Positions 1 through 7,592 are shown, counted from the stretch's first letter. The stretch is 14,671 nt of DNA from Desulfobacterales bacterium (GCA_013042695.1 JABDPQ010000580.1:1-14671); one strand, 5' to 3'. Notes: generated from the letters alone by a model not told the origin. Translations and numbers: made by a program.

Positions 1-574
1 TAAGGTTGACAGCATTGGAGGCACCAACAATGACAATCATGGCAAAGATAACGTAAAACCAGCCAAGGTCTGGCCGTATATTCTTTAAGAATGGTACGCT
101 CAGGTGTCCATCAAACCCTGGATACAATATGACAAATAAGCCGACGACCATCGCCCCGCCGAATTGAAGCGCCAGTTTGCCGCGCACACTTAAGCCGTCA
201 CTATTCTTTCTCATGATTTTCCAATAATCATCAAGTCCACCGATTAAACCAAAAAAGACGGTAACAAAAACCGCAAGCCAGACGAGAGCATTGTCTAACC
301 TGGCCCAAAACAGTGTCGATAGGAGAATCGCGGTCAAAATGAGCAGGCCGCCCATCGTTGGAACACCCTGCTTTGCCATATGACTTGCCGGACCATCATC
401 ACGGACCACCTGGCCGATTTGCATTTTTTGCATTGTCCTAATGAACCATGGTCCAATAACGATCATGATCAGAAAAGCGGTAACTGCTGCACAGATACTG
501 CGAAAGGTAATGTACCTGAAAACATTGAAACCGATAAAGCTGGTATGTAGTGGGTAGAGCAGATGATATAACAT
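1..574 (-). CDS. mraY: Phospho-N-acetylmuramoyl-pentapeptide transferase (MraY), N-terminal 191 residues, cut by window edge
   Basis: Integral inner-membrane enzyme that transfers phospho-MurNAc-pentapeptide from UDP to undecaprenyl phosphate, giving lipid I. I translated this gene by hand from the reverse complement. It starts at ATG 574-572 (MLYHLLYPLHTSFIGFNVFR) and stays open to base 1. Visible family marks are VVRDDGPASHMAKQGVPTMGG (residues 57-76, near-universal in MraY), the aspartate pair D115-D116 in GGLDDYWK with RKNSDGL after it, and GASNAVNL at the cut end (184-191), which normally leads into the TDGLDG active-site loop. Hydrophobic spans near 24-42, 76-92, 96-114 and 137-152 fit its membrane segments. 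It begins 28 nt after the murE-murF stop with only a weak AGAAGA-like ribosome site, so it is probably read from the same transcript. The C-terminal half lies outside the window. Confidence 0.97.
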   Translation of the reverse strand, partial: MLYHLLYPLHTSFIGFNVFRYITFRSICAAVTAFLIMIVIGPWFIRTMQKMQIGQVVRDDGPASHMAKQGVPTMGGLLILTAILLSTLFWARLDNALVWLAVFVTVFFGLIGGLDDYWKIMRKNSDGLSVRGKLALQFGGAMVVGLFVILYPGFDGHLSVPFLKNIRPDLGWFYVIFAMIVIVGASNAVNL

Positions 575-602
575 CGATAAATCTTCTGTGTTTTCGTTGT
601 TC

Positions 603-3600
603 TTAACAGATCTCCAGCAATTGCTTGACAACAGTGTCCAAAGCAAGCCCCCGTGATGCCTTCACCAGAACCCAATCGCCAGGCTGCAGCCGATCACTAT
701 GCAACAGTTCAGCAACCCAGTCAACCACTCTCTCCTTGTCATCAAAGACAACAATGCGAGCGGCCTCAAAACCACCTGATAATGCTCCATCTTTTATTTT
801 CTCTGAAAACTCACCGGTCACACCAAGAAAATCTATCCTTAAAGAAGCAGCCAGACGGCCAAGTTCTTCATGCAGCTCTCCACTTGCCTCGCCAAGTTCC
901 AGCATATCTCCAAGGATTGCCAGCCTCTTTACAGCAGGCAATTTTACAAACGTTTTCAACCCCGAAGCCATTGAAGCAGGATTGGCATTATACGTGTCAT
1001 TTAAAATATTGAGACCCAAGAAAGATTTCTGGGTTTCCATGCGATTCGCCGGAGATCGAAAATCTTCAAGACCTTTTATAATGATATCAAAAGCAATACC
1101 ACCAGCATAGGCAATTGCCGCAGCCGCGCATGCATTGCTGCTGTTATGCAGTCCAGGCGCATGAATTGTTACTCTGCTTTGCTGCTCTTTTACATGCAGG
1201 ATAAAGGATAAGTGGCCTCTGTCATCGACATCGATAGACTCAGCCCAAACATCCGGTTTTTTTTCGAGCCCCCTATCTGTTACGGCATAACTGACCTTTT
1301 TCTGTGTATGGTGCATGGCACAATTAACCACGCGCTCATCGTCCAGATTTATGACATGCAAAGCATCATTGCTTGTCATGCTGAACAACTCTGCTTTTGC
1401 GTCAGCGACACCTTCGATTGATCCAAGTCCCTCCAAATGGACTCCATGGATATTGAGGATGCAGGCGATATCAGGATCGGCGATTTCTGTGAGTCGGGCG
1501 ATCTCCCCTGGCATATTCATACCGAGTTCAAGAACGACACCGCGGTGCTTTGCGGAAACCGGCAATAGTGAGAGCGGCAGACCAAACAAGTTATTGAAGT
1601 TGCCGACAGTTTTTAATATTTGACCCATTGGCTGGTCAGGCTGATCAGGCCAGTTTCGGGATAAAATCGCTGCCATCATTTCTTTCACTGTCGTCTTCCC
1701 GCAGCTTCCGGTAATCCCGACAACCAACGGATCACTCATTATTTTGACAGCCTGACGACGCCAGAGGGCAAGCGCACCAAGCGCTGTTATCGTGTCTTCA
1801 ACAACAACGCATGCAACCTCATATTCCAGGCCTCTTTCTTTATCTGAAATAAGCAGACATCGAGCTCCATTTTCAACCGCGGTTTGCAGATAATCATGTC
1901 CGTCAAAATTCTCACCGCTCAAAGCCACAAAGACTTCTCCCTTTTTAATAGTGCGGCTGTCTGTTGAAATGGAAGTAAAAAACGGTGTTGAACCTCTATC
2001 TATGATAACGCCTCCACAAGCTTCAGCCAATATGTCTACATTCCATAGTAAAGAGCTTTCTTGAGCTGTAAGACGATCATCAAAAAATCTCCTTCCCGAC
2101 TGGTTTATCTGGTAGGTCTCGTGCCCTTTTCCGGCAATTAAAACGATATCTTCTGCTCCTGCTGACGACACAGCCTCCATAATGGCCTCTGCTCGCTCGC
2201 CGATTTCCACAAATCCTTTTTGATCAACTCGTTGCTGCCTGAGCCATTTTTTGGTTCTGGCCTGCTTTCCTGTGAGCTCTGCACCACTCTTTATCTGGCT
2301 TCTGATTGCTGCCGGATTTTCGCTTCTTGGATTATCATCGGTAACAATTACCACATCAGCGAGCTCGGCAGCCACCCGACCCATCAACGGGCGCTTGCCT
2401 TGGTCTCTATCTCCGCCGCAGCCAAATACGCAAAAGAGCGTTTGATGCGGCAGCTGTCTGGCGGTCTTAAGAACATTTTCAAGAGCATCGGGGGTATGGG
2501 CGTAGTCAACCAGAACAGTCGGATTGCTATGTAATAGGTTATGGATCTTAACCCGCTCCAACCTACCTGGAGCTCCAGGAGCATCAGTCAGCGATTCACA
2601 CACCATATCTGTTTCGATGCCAAGGGTAACAAGGGCGGCCAGGCTGGCAAGCAAATTTTCTACATTAAACTGCCCCACAAGTGGTGAGCGAAGAATACGC
2701 TGGGTACCTGAATCATCTAAAAACACAACTGACATGCCACTCAATTCCAATGTGGAACCAATATATGTGTAACGTGCCTCAGAAGAAGTTCCACACTGGA
2801 TGATATTTAGATTCCGTGAGCGGCAAAATTCTATCAACCGGCGCACCCAGCTCTGCTTCTGTGCATCTCCAGTGCTTGATTCCATGACAATAACGACAGC
2901 CCCATCGGTGAGATGGTGATCAAACAGCAGGCATTTGGCCTCAAAATAATCGGCCATTGTTTTATGATAGTCCAGGTGATCCTGGCTCAAGTTTGTGAAC
3001 ACCGCAAGACTGAATTCAAGGTGACCAAGCCGACGCTGCTTAAGGGCATGAGATGAAACTTCCATGATCACATGTGATACGCCATTATCAAGCATTTCTC
3101 TGAGCGTAGCGTGCAACTGCACAGGGTCTGGAGTGGTAAATGGTGCCGGCATCTCGACCATAGATCCATCTGCGGCTTGGTAACGATAGTTAACGGTACC
3201 GATTACACCTGTTCGAAATTCTGCTTCCAGCAGTACATGTTCCATTAAATATGAAACCGTGGTTTTACCATTGGTTCCGGTAATACCGACCATCGTCAGT
3301 TGCTCTGCTGGATTTTCGTAAAATGTGGCAGCAACAATTCCAAGCGTTTCTGAAGTATCCTGTACGCCTATTATTGGGAGACTGGTGCTTTGATATTTAG
3401 CCAAATGTGAAGATGACTCATCGACAATAATTGCTGCTGCCCCTCGCTGTATGGCCTGACTTATATAGCGATGCCCATCGGTTTTTTCCCCTTTCAGGGC
3501 AACAAACAAACTTCCCGATTCAACGGTACGAGAATCAGCTGTTATTGCTGTAATCAGCGGATTTTTCTGACTCTCTTCATCGTGCTTGTACATCGTAACA

Positions 3601-3686
3601 TTGACGAGAAGCTCATGGAGAAGACAGCCGCGAGCGTGCCTGTTTTCTTGTTTTATCTCCTGGCGTGAAACCTGGTCACCTTTCAC
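603..3686 (-). CDS. murE-murF: MurE-MurF fusion: UDP-MurNAc-tripeptide (meso-DAP) ligase joined to D-Ala-D-Ala ligase
   Basis: A 1027-residue cytoplasmic protein doing two successive peptidoglycan-precursor steps: adding meso-diaminopimelate to UDP-MurNAc-L-Ala-D-Glu, then adding D-Ala-D-Ala. The MurE half (about 22-548) shows TADSRTVESGSLFVAL (49-64), P-loop GITGTNGKTT (134-143), TPDPVQLH (185-192), the carbamylated-lysine region YHKTMADYFEAK (240-251), VDYAHTPDALENVL (393-406), DNPRSE (451-456, typical of DAP-adding MurE) and GKGHETYQ (519-526). The MurF half (about 552-1027) shows STDSRTIKKGEVFVAL (574-589), P-loop GITGSCGKTT (657-666), TVGNFNNLFGLPLSLL (693-708), ELGMNMPGEI (720-729), NDTYNANPASM (896-906) and LGDMLELG (925-932). 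Hardly any linker separates the halves, at about residue 550. The start is GTG at 3686-3684, overlapping the upstream stop as GTGA; an AAAGAGG Shine-Dalgarno lies 7 nt upstream. The first ~20 residues extend beyond usual MurE. A frameshift artefact is unlikely because one frame carries every motif of both enzymes. Confidence 0.97.
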   Translation of the reverse strand: MKGDQVSRQEIKQENRHARGCLLHELLVNVTMYKHDEESQKNPLITAITADSRTVESGSLFVALKGEKTDGHRYISQAIQRGAAAIIVDESSSHLAKYQSTSLPIIGVQDTSETLGIVAATFYENPAEQLTMVGITGTNGKTTVSYLMEHVLLEAEFRTGVIGTVNYRYQAADGSMVEMPAPFTTPDPVQLHATLREMLDNGVSHVIMEVSSHALKQRRLGHLEFSLAVFTNLSQDHLDYHKTMADYFEAKCLLFDHHLTDGAVVIVMESSTGDAQKQSWVRRLIEFCRSRNLNIIQCGTSSEARYTYIGSTLELSGMSVVFLDDSGTQRILRSPLVGQFNVENLLASLAALVTLGIETDMVCESLTDAPGAPGRLERVKIHNLLHSNPTVLVDYAHTPDALENVLKTARQLPHQTLFCVFGCGGDRDQGKRPLMGRVAAELADVVIVTDDNPRSENPAAIRSQIKSGAELTGKQARTKKWLRQQRVDQKGFVEIGERAEAIMEAVSSAGAEDIVLIAGKGHETYQINQSGRRFFDDRLTAQESSLLWNVDILAEACGGVIIDRGSTPFFTSISTDSRTIKKGEVFVALSGENFDGHDYLQTAVENGARCLLISDKERGLEYEVACVVVEDTITALGALALWRRQAVKIMSDPLVVGITGSCGKTTVKEMMAAILSRNWPDQPDQPMGQILKTVGNFNNLFGLPLSLLPVSAKHRGVVLELGMNMPGEIARLTEIADPDIACILNIHGVHLEGLGSIEGVADAKAELFSMTSNDALHVINLDDERVVNCAMHHTQKKVSYAVTDRGLEKKPDVWAESIDVDDRGHLSFILHVKEQQSRVTIHAPGLHNSSNACAAAAIAYAGGIAFDIIIKGLEDFRSPANRMETQKSFLGLNILNDTYNANPASMASGLKTFVKLPAVKRLAILGDMLELGEASGELHEELGRLAASLRIDFLGVTGEFSEKIKDGALSGGFEAARIVVFDDKERVVDWVAELLHSDRLQPGDWVLVKASRGLALDTVVKQLLEIC

Positions 3687-5575
3687 TTTGCAGCCTCTTT
3701 ACCTGAACTTGGTTTAACATCCACCTCATCACGCTCCAAATAAAGAATTACCGAAGTTTGCGGTTTCAGCATTTCACCTGCTTCCGGCTTCTGTCTCGTG
3801 ACCCTGCCACTCCCCTGCACCTCTACATTAACTTCTGCCCTTTGAAGAAGCCGCAGGCTTTTTCTTAAACTCATTCCCTTTAGCTGCGGCATTTTAATTC
3901 CAATTAATTCTGCTGCTGACACGCCTTTAGTGGCGGTTTCAGATGTTTCACTGTCTTCGCCTGATATGCTGTAATTGGTTTCCACACGCTCTTGCGGTTT
4001 CATCATATCAGCAAGGTTCTTCATCACCTTTTGCAATGCCGCTATTGGTGCGATGAGTCTCGAAGCGCTCGTCTCCAGAAACGAGGAAGTTGCCTTGTCA
4101 GGACCATAGACTTTCTCTGAGCTGACTAACATCAGCATCAGTTCAGGTTTTCTAATCGGTATAGCAGCCATCAGCAAATTATGGTTGGTATACACCTTTT
4201 GATCTTGATCAGTTTCATAAGAGATACTTTTTCCTTCAAGCATCGCCGATCCAATCGGTCCCGGCTGAGCATAGTCTCTCATGAAAGTCCTCGTCTCCTC
4301 TGATACACCGTTATAAAGCAAGTCCTTTTTTAACGGCGCCGCAAAGTCGTCGAGAAGATACTCACGCTGATTCCTGCGAATAACATAGCGGTCCGCGGCA
4401 TGTGGAATGACCTTGACCCCTCCATTAACGCTGCGCGTCACTGCTGTAAGGAGCTGAAGCGGGGTAAGGATGGTGGGCACCGTCTCGAAATCTCGTGGCT
4501 GTGGACCATCATATGCAACAGCAGATGAGTTATCCTGAGAAGTACTGATGAAATCATAGGATTCCCTGTTTCCAGCGCCAAGCCTTTCCCAGAGTTGCAG
4601 CTGTACACCTAATTTTCTGTGTTCCGCGGCAATCCCCCAAGGCAGGATACCAAGATGTCGCTCTGGCTGACTTTCAAGCAAGGATACCTCTCTGAGCAGT
4701 ACCTTAAACGGCTGAGGTACAGCTATTGCTTCATCAAAAATATCGATAAAAACATTTTCTGGATGTGCATAAAATTTGTTGGAATCAAAGGATGGCAATT
4801 GAGAATAACCAACCAAAGCCCCTGATTCCGCGTCCATGACCAACGCTCCTACTCGCAATGCTGGACGTCTTTCCCGAATTTCACCTAAGTACTCGTCGAG
4901 CACTTGCTGTATCTTCAGGTCAAGAGTGAGAATGAGATGGCGTCCATCCGCTCCAGGTCGACTTTCACCCACAAGCGGTAGATCAGCAATGTTATCATTC
5001 TCAATTCTGTATTTTGCCTGCAGTTGGTCCAAATAATGCTCGACACCAGATAGGCCGGTATCTTTTTCTACGAAACCGATTAGATGAGCGCCAGAGTCCC
5101 GCTGAGGATGATATCGAACATACTCCTTATGAAGAAAAACACCACTCAGGTCGAGTTGACGGATTTCCTCCTCCTGCTCCTGGCTTATTTCTCGGGCCAG
5201 CCATATCCTCAGACTATTTCCACTCAGACGGTTATACAGTGTTTGTTCCGACTCCTCGAGTAGTGCTGCAAGAGGACCAATTACCTTGTCAATATCATCT
5301 ATTTCCCGGATATTTGCATATACCGAGACTTGCTCGTAGGAAACTGCTAATTCTTTGTAATTTCGATCGTATATCGTGCCCCTGACAAAGTCTCGATGCT
5401 GTACTAAACGCCATTTACCTAAATCGAAAAACTCAATTGTCCGATCAAACAATTGTTGCTGGTATTCTTTGACGTACCACAGGCTGCCCGCAGCAATGGC
5501 GAGTAATAGTGGAATAAGTATGAACAGTCGCCGCCCTCGAGTTCTCTGGCTGCGCAGATGGGCTCGCTTGCCCAT
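3683..5575 (-). CDS. ftsI: FtsI/PBP3-like class B penicillin-binding protein with PASTA domain; transpeptidase motifs lost (probable pseudoenzyme)
   Basis: It sits where dcw clusters encode the septal peptidoglycan transpeptidase. The 630 residues show a basic cytoplasmic tail (1-16), one membrane anchor (17-35), the PBP pedestal domain starting at RGTIYDRNYKELAVS (65-79) with GAHLIGFVEKDTGLSGVEHY (162-181), the transpeptidase fold with LILTLDLKIQQVL (214-226), ALVMDAESGALVGYSQLPSF (244-263), TPLQLLTAVTRSVNGGV (371-387), and one PASTA domain (about 561-614). The fold is intact but the active site is not. Where EPGSTFK is expected the protein reads VPQPFK (286-291), so Gln288 replaces the nucleophilic serine. 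The SxN site reads AEHRKLG (317-323). KTG reads KSI (449-451). The stretch between the first two motifs is about 20 residues shorter than in E. coli FtsI. I checked the codons of the first and third motifs against the bases (CAG CCG TTT AAG; AAA AGT ATC). It starts 9 nt after ftsL and overlaps murE-murF by 4 nt. Family membership is certain; inactivity is inferred. Confidence 0.93.
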   Translation of the reverse strand: MGKRAHLRSQRTRGRRLFILIPLLLAIAAGSLWYVKEYQQQLFDRTIEFFDLGKWRLVQHRDFVRGTIYDRNYKELAVSYEQVSVYANIREIDDIDKVIGPLAALLEESEQTLYNRLSGNSLRIWLAREISQEQEEEIRQLDLSGVFLHKEYVRYHPQRDSGAHLIGFVEKDTGLSGVEHYLDQLQAKYRIENDNIADLPLVGESRPGADGRHLILTLDLKIQQVLDEYLGEIRERRPALRVGALVMDAESGALVGYSQLPSFDSNKFYAHPENVFIDIFDEAIAVPQPFKVLLREVSLLESQPERHLGILPWGIAAEHRKLGVQLQLWERLGAGNRESYDFISTSQDNSSAVAYDGPQPRDFETVPTILTPLQLLTAVTRSVNGGVKVIPHAADRYVIRRNQREYLLDDFAAPLKKDLLYNGVSEETRTFMRDYAQPGPIGSAMLEGKSISYETDQDQKVYTNHNLLMAAIPIRKPELMLMLVSSEKVYGPDKATSSFLETSASRLIAPIAALQKVMKNLADMMKPQERVETNYSISGEDSETSETATKGVSAAELIGIKMPQLKGMSLRKSLRLLQRAEVNVEVQGSGRVTRQKPEAGEMLKPQTSVILYLERDEVDVKPSSGKEAAK

Positions 5576-5584
5576 ACTCTTTGG

Positions 5585-5953
5585 TTACCTAAACTTGTAT
5601 ACCTGTCCCTCTTCAGGAACAAATAGTGCAAGTTTTGCCCCAGCAACCTCCTGGACATGCTTTGTTGACATCAGGCTCGCCCGTTCGGCAAGAAAAACCA
5701 TTTGAGTGTTTTTCAAGCCGTGCCGAGTTGCCTCGAGTTCCTGCACAATCTGCGCACTGGAGCCGATACTGTTTCCTAGCCACATCTGCAGCCCAAAAGC
5801 AACGACCAGAATTAAAGCTGTCACCTTCGAAGCTGCCAGCCACAAGGCAACTCCGCCGGGAAATTCAAAGACTTTTCGTCGCTTGAGGTGCTGCCTGAAA
5901 TCCAGGCTGCTGGTAGGCTGTGCTACATATTGAATTGGACTCTGGTAGTTCAT
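5585..5953 (-). CDS. ftsL: FtsL-like divisome protein
   Basis: A 122-residue bitopic membrane protein, presumably the FtsL partner of FtsB/FtsQ that helps activate FtsW-FtsI at the septum. It has a cytoplasmic N-terminus rich in K/R before the membrane (FRQHLKRRK, 19-27), a hydrophobic segment (about 36-59), then a periplasmic helix with coiled-coil spacing (65-105) ending in KLALFVPEEGQVYKF (107-121), the usual FtsL-type C-terminus. FtsL sequences diverge strongly, so the call rests on size, topology and position between rsmH and ftsI. The start ATG 5953-5951 is fixed by a strong AGGAGGGG ribosome site just upstream, inside the 14-nt gap after rsmH. Confidence 0.85.
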   Translation of the reverse strand: MNYQSPIQYVAQPTSSLDFRQHLKRRKVFEFPGGVALWLAASKVTALILVVAFGLQMWLGNSIGSSAQIVQELEATRHGLKNTQMVFLAERASLMSTKHVQEVAGAKLALFVPEEGQVYKFR

Positions 5954-5967
5954 ATCCCCTCCTGGCT

Positions 5968-6864
5968 TTATGCTAACCGCTCAGCCACCCTCATTCGGGC
6001 ACTGCGTGAACGCGGATTTGCTTTTTTCTCTCTTGCTGCGGGAACGATCGGTTTTTTGGTAATCACAGCAAGATTCTCATTTGCGGCGAATTTCCTTTTG
6101 ACAATTCTGTCCTCCAGTGAATGGAAAGCTATGACACAAAACCTTCCTCCTGCAACCAGGTGCTCTGCTCCTTTCTCAAGAATCATTGACAGGTTGGCAA
6201 GTTCTTCATTTACGGCGATGCGTAAGGCCTGAAAGACCCTAGTGGCAACGTGAATTTTCGCCGGATGATATTTGCGGGGTATGGCTTTTGCCACAAGATC
6301 TGCCAGCTGCCCAGACGTCTGAACCTCTGCTTTTTTTCTTTCTTCAATGATTAAATCAGCAATTCGTCTGGACTGTGTTTCTTCACCGTAATAATAGAAG
6401 ATATCGGCGAGCTCCTGCTTTTTTGCCGTTGCAATAATATGGGCTGCGGTGATTTCTCTTCGCTGGTCCATTCTCATGTCCAGATATTCATCTTGCTGAA
6501 AACTAAAGCCTCGCTGTCCTCTATCGAGCTGTAATGAGGAACAACCAATATCGATCAGAATTCCTTCTACTTTTGTATGTCCTGCTTCAATAAGCCCAAG
6601 ATCGATTTCGGCGAAATTACGCCGTACCACAATTAACCGCCCAGCAAAATCTCCACTGTTTTTCAAGCCATGTTCAATCGCTTTTTCATCCCATTCAAAA
6701 GCAATCACTTTGCCGCTCGGGGCTGAGCGTTTTAAGATCTCTCGAGTGTGCCCACCCAGTCCAAACGTTCCATCCATGTATACGCTGCCGGAAACGACTC
6801 TGAGCATTGCCATTGCTTCTTTGAGAAGAACCGGCTGATGGATGTCGGCGTTCAAAAACCCCAT
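5968..6864 (-). CDS. rsmH: 16S rRNA m4C1402 N4-methyltransferase
   Basis: Cytoplasmic SAM-dependent enzyme that methylates N4 of C1402 in the decoding centre of 16S rRNA (also called MraW). At 298 residues it is about family length. Seen in order: HQPVLLKEAM (9-18), the SAM loop YMDGTFGLGGHTREIL (29-44), LIDIGCSSLQLDRGQRGFSF (103-122, where most homologues have LDLGVSSPQLD), DMRMD (129-133), ATRVFQALRIAVNEEL (207-222), IAFHSLEDRIVKRKF (245-259) and the basic tail NPRSRSARMRVAERL (283-297). The start codon lies 2 nt after the mraZ stop; an AAGG adjoins it too closely to be a normal Shine-Dalgarno, so translation is probably coupled to mraZ. Confidence 0.98.
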   Translation of the reverse strand: MGFLNADIHQPVLLKEAMAMLRVVSGSVYMDGTFGLGGHTREILKRSAPSGKVIAFEWDEKAIEHGLKNSGDFAGRLIVVRRNFAEIDLGLIEAGHTKVEGILIDIGCSSLQLDRGQRGFSFQQDEYLDMRMDQRREITAAHIIATAKKQELADIFYYYGEETQSRRIADLIIEERKKAEVQTSGQLADLVAKAIPRKYHPAKIHVATRVFQALRIAVNEELANLSMILEKGAEHLVAGGRFCVIAFHSLEDRIVKRKFAANENLAVITKKPIVPAAREKKANPRSRSARMRVAERLA

Positions 6865-6866
6865 CC

Positions 6867-7340
6867 TTACAAGATGCCAATATTTGCCAGGCTATCGTTG
6901 TATTGTTCAAGATTCTTGCGAGCAAGATCATATTCGGTCAGCCAAGCTCGCTTATCCCAAATTTCAATGAACTCGAGCATACCGGTAAGTGTGACTTCCT
7001 TATCAATCCCGACCTCTGAGCGCAGAGATGTTGGAATCAGTAAACGGCTCTGTTTATCCAGGGAGCACTCTGTTATACCGGAAACAACATGTCTGATAAA
7101 TCGCGACAAATTAGGCTCTTCACGACCTTTTGAGAGCAATTTGTCTTCAATTATTTGCCATTCAGTAGCTGGATAGGCGCGCAGGCATGTCCCCCACGTG
7201 GTCAGCATTAAATCACTCGAGCCATAGTACTCCAGCAGGACATCCTTGAACCTGCGGGGAAAATTAAATCTTCCCTTTGGGTCAAGTGTATGCTCCGACC
7301 TGCTTCGGAATCTGCTCTTTATAAGTTCGTTTTTTTCCAC
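6867..7340 (-). CDS. mraZ: Transcriptional regulator MraZ
   Basis: Double AbrB/SpoVT-like DNA-binding protein, first gene of the dcw cluster, a known autoregulator of this operon in other bacteria. The 157 residues contain two swapped-hairpin repeats: SEHTLDPKGRFNFPRRFKDV (15-34) and ECSLDKQSRLLIPTSLRSEV (91-110). The second has Ser98 where DxxGR usually has Gly. VTLTGMLEFIEIWDKRAW (116-133) is the conserved C-terminal strand and helix. The start is GTG 7340-7338: the frame upstream has no ATG or GTG before an in-frame TAA, and the protein would lose its first AbrB strand with any later start. No Shine-Dalgarno is visible before it, which is odd for the first gene of an essential operon. It is followed 2 nt later by rsmH. 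Confidence 0.95.
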   Translation of the reverse strand: MEKNELIKSRFRSRSEHTLDPKGRFNFPRRFKDVLLEYYGSSDLMLTTWGTCLRAYPATEWQIIEDKLLSKGREEPNLSRFIRHVVSGITECSLDKQSRLLIPTSLRSEVGIDKEVTLTGMLEFIEIWDKRAWLTEYDLARKNLEQYNDSLANIGIL

Positions 7341-7356
7341 GGCACAAATTAAGCTA

Positions 7357-7393
7357 GTCCACGTTTATCCGCTATACATCCACTTTTATCCAC
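7357..7393 (-). promoter_or_regulatory. MraZ-box array: four phased GTGGAT-like repeats
   Basis: Read on the minus strand, GTGGAT (7393-7388), GTGGAT (7383-7378), GCGGAT (7372-7367) and GTGGAC (7362-7357) are spaced 10, 11 and 10 bp, so all face one side of the helix. They lie between the predicted promoter and the mraZ start. Known MraZ operators are short GTGG/TGGG-type direct repeats at about 10-bp period just upstream of mraZ, so autoregulation is the natural reading. Binding is inferred, not shown. Confidence 0.75.
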
Positions 7394-7401
7394 CTAGGAT
7401 C

Positions 7402-7430
7402 GTTTTATACGCACAAAAAGACAAAGTCAA
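7402..7430 (-). promoter_or_regulatory. Putative sigma70-type promoter of the mraZ (dcw) operon
   Basis: On the minus strand, TTGACT (7430-7425, 5/6 to the -35 consensus) is followed after 15 nt by TATAAA (7409-7404, 5/6 to the -10), or after 17 nt by the weaker TAAAAC (7407-7402). Transcription would start near 7395, just at the phased GTGGAT repeats, so a bound repressor there would block the polymerase. Confidence 0.6.
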
Positions 7431-7464
7431 GAAAAAAACACCTGAATTCAACACAATAGACGAA

Positions 7465-7480
7465 TACTCTCATGTGAGTA
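7465..7480. promoter_or_regulatory. 16-bp dyad upstream of the mraZ promoter
   Basis: TACTCTCATGTGAGTA is a palindrome except for one mismatched T:T pair (7470/7475). It ends 35 bp upstream of the predicted -35 hexamer, a usual place for an activator site. No known binding site was recognised. Confidence 0.35.
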
Positions 7481-7523
7481 AAAACACAATATCTTGTATG
7501 GTCTAAGATTTCATACCACAACT

Positions 7524-7544
7524 AAATGTGGATTAGCCGCATTT
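7524..7544. repeat. Imperfect inverted repeat AAATGTGG-N5-CCGCATTT
   Basis: Eight-base arms (7524-7531 and 7537-7544) pair with one G:T or A:C position around the loop ATTAG. The left arm includes another GTGGAT (7528-7533). It could be a protein-binding dyad or a small hairpin; no U-run follows on either strand, so it is not a standard terminator. Confidence 0.4.
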
Positions 7545-7592
7545 CATAACACTAAATGCTACCTCATTCCTATTAAAAAAACAGATAATAAT

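Noticed and set aside
469..675. 68-codon minus-strand frame spanning the mraY start
   Set aside because: It overlaps the true MraY N-terminus and the MurF C-terminus in another frame and has no family features.
625..3668. Plus-strand open frames of 60-160 codons across murE-murF
   Set aside because: They are antisense shadows of a strongly conserved gene, with no ribosome sites or protein-like composition.
3683..5575. FtsI active-site loss caused by a frameshift or assembly error
   Set aside because: The frame is continuous, recognisable PBP sequence lies directly on both sides of every degenerate motif, and the codons at the first and third motifs check out base by base. Compensated frameshifts at three separate places would be needed.
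5376..5886. Overlapping frames on both strands at the ftsL/ftsI border
   Set aside because: They overlap FtsL and FtsI coding sequence, and none shows a domain or a sensible start.
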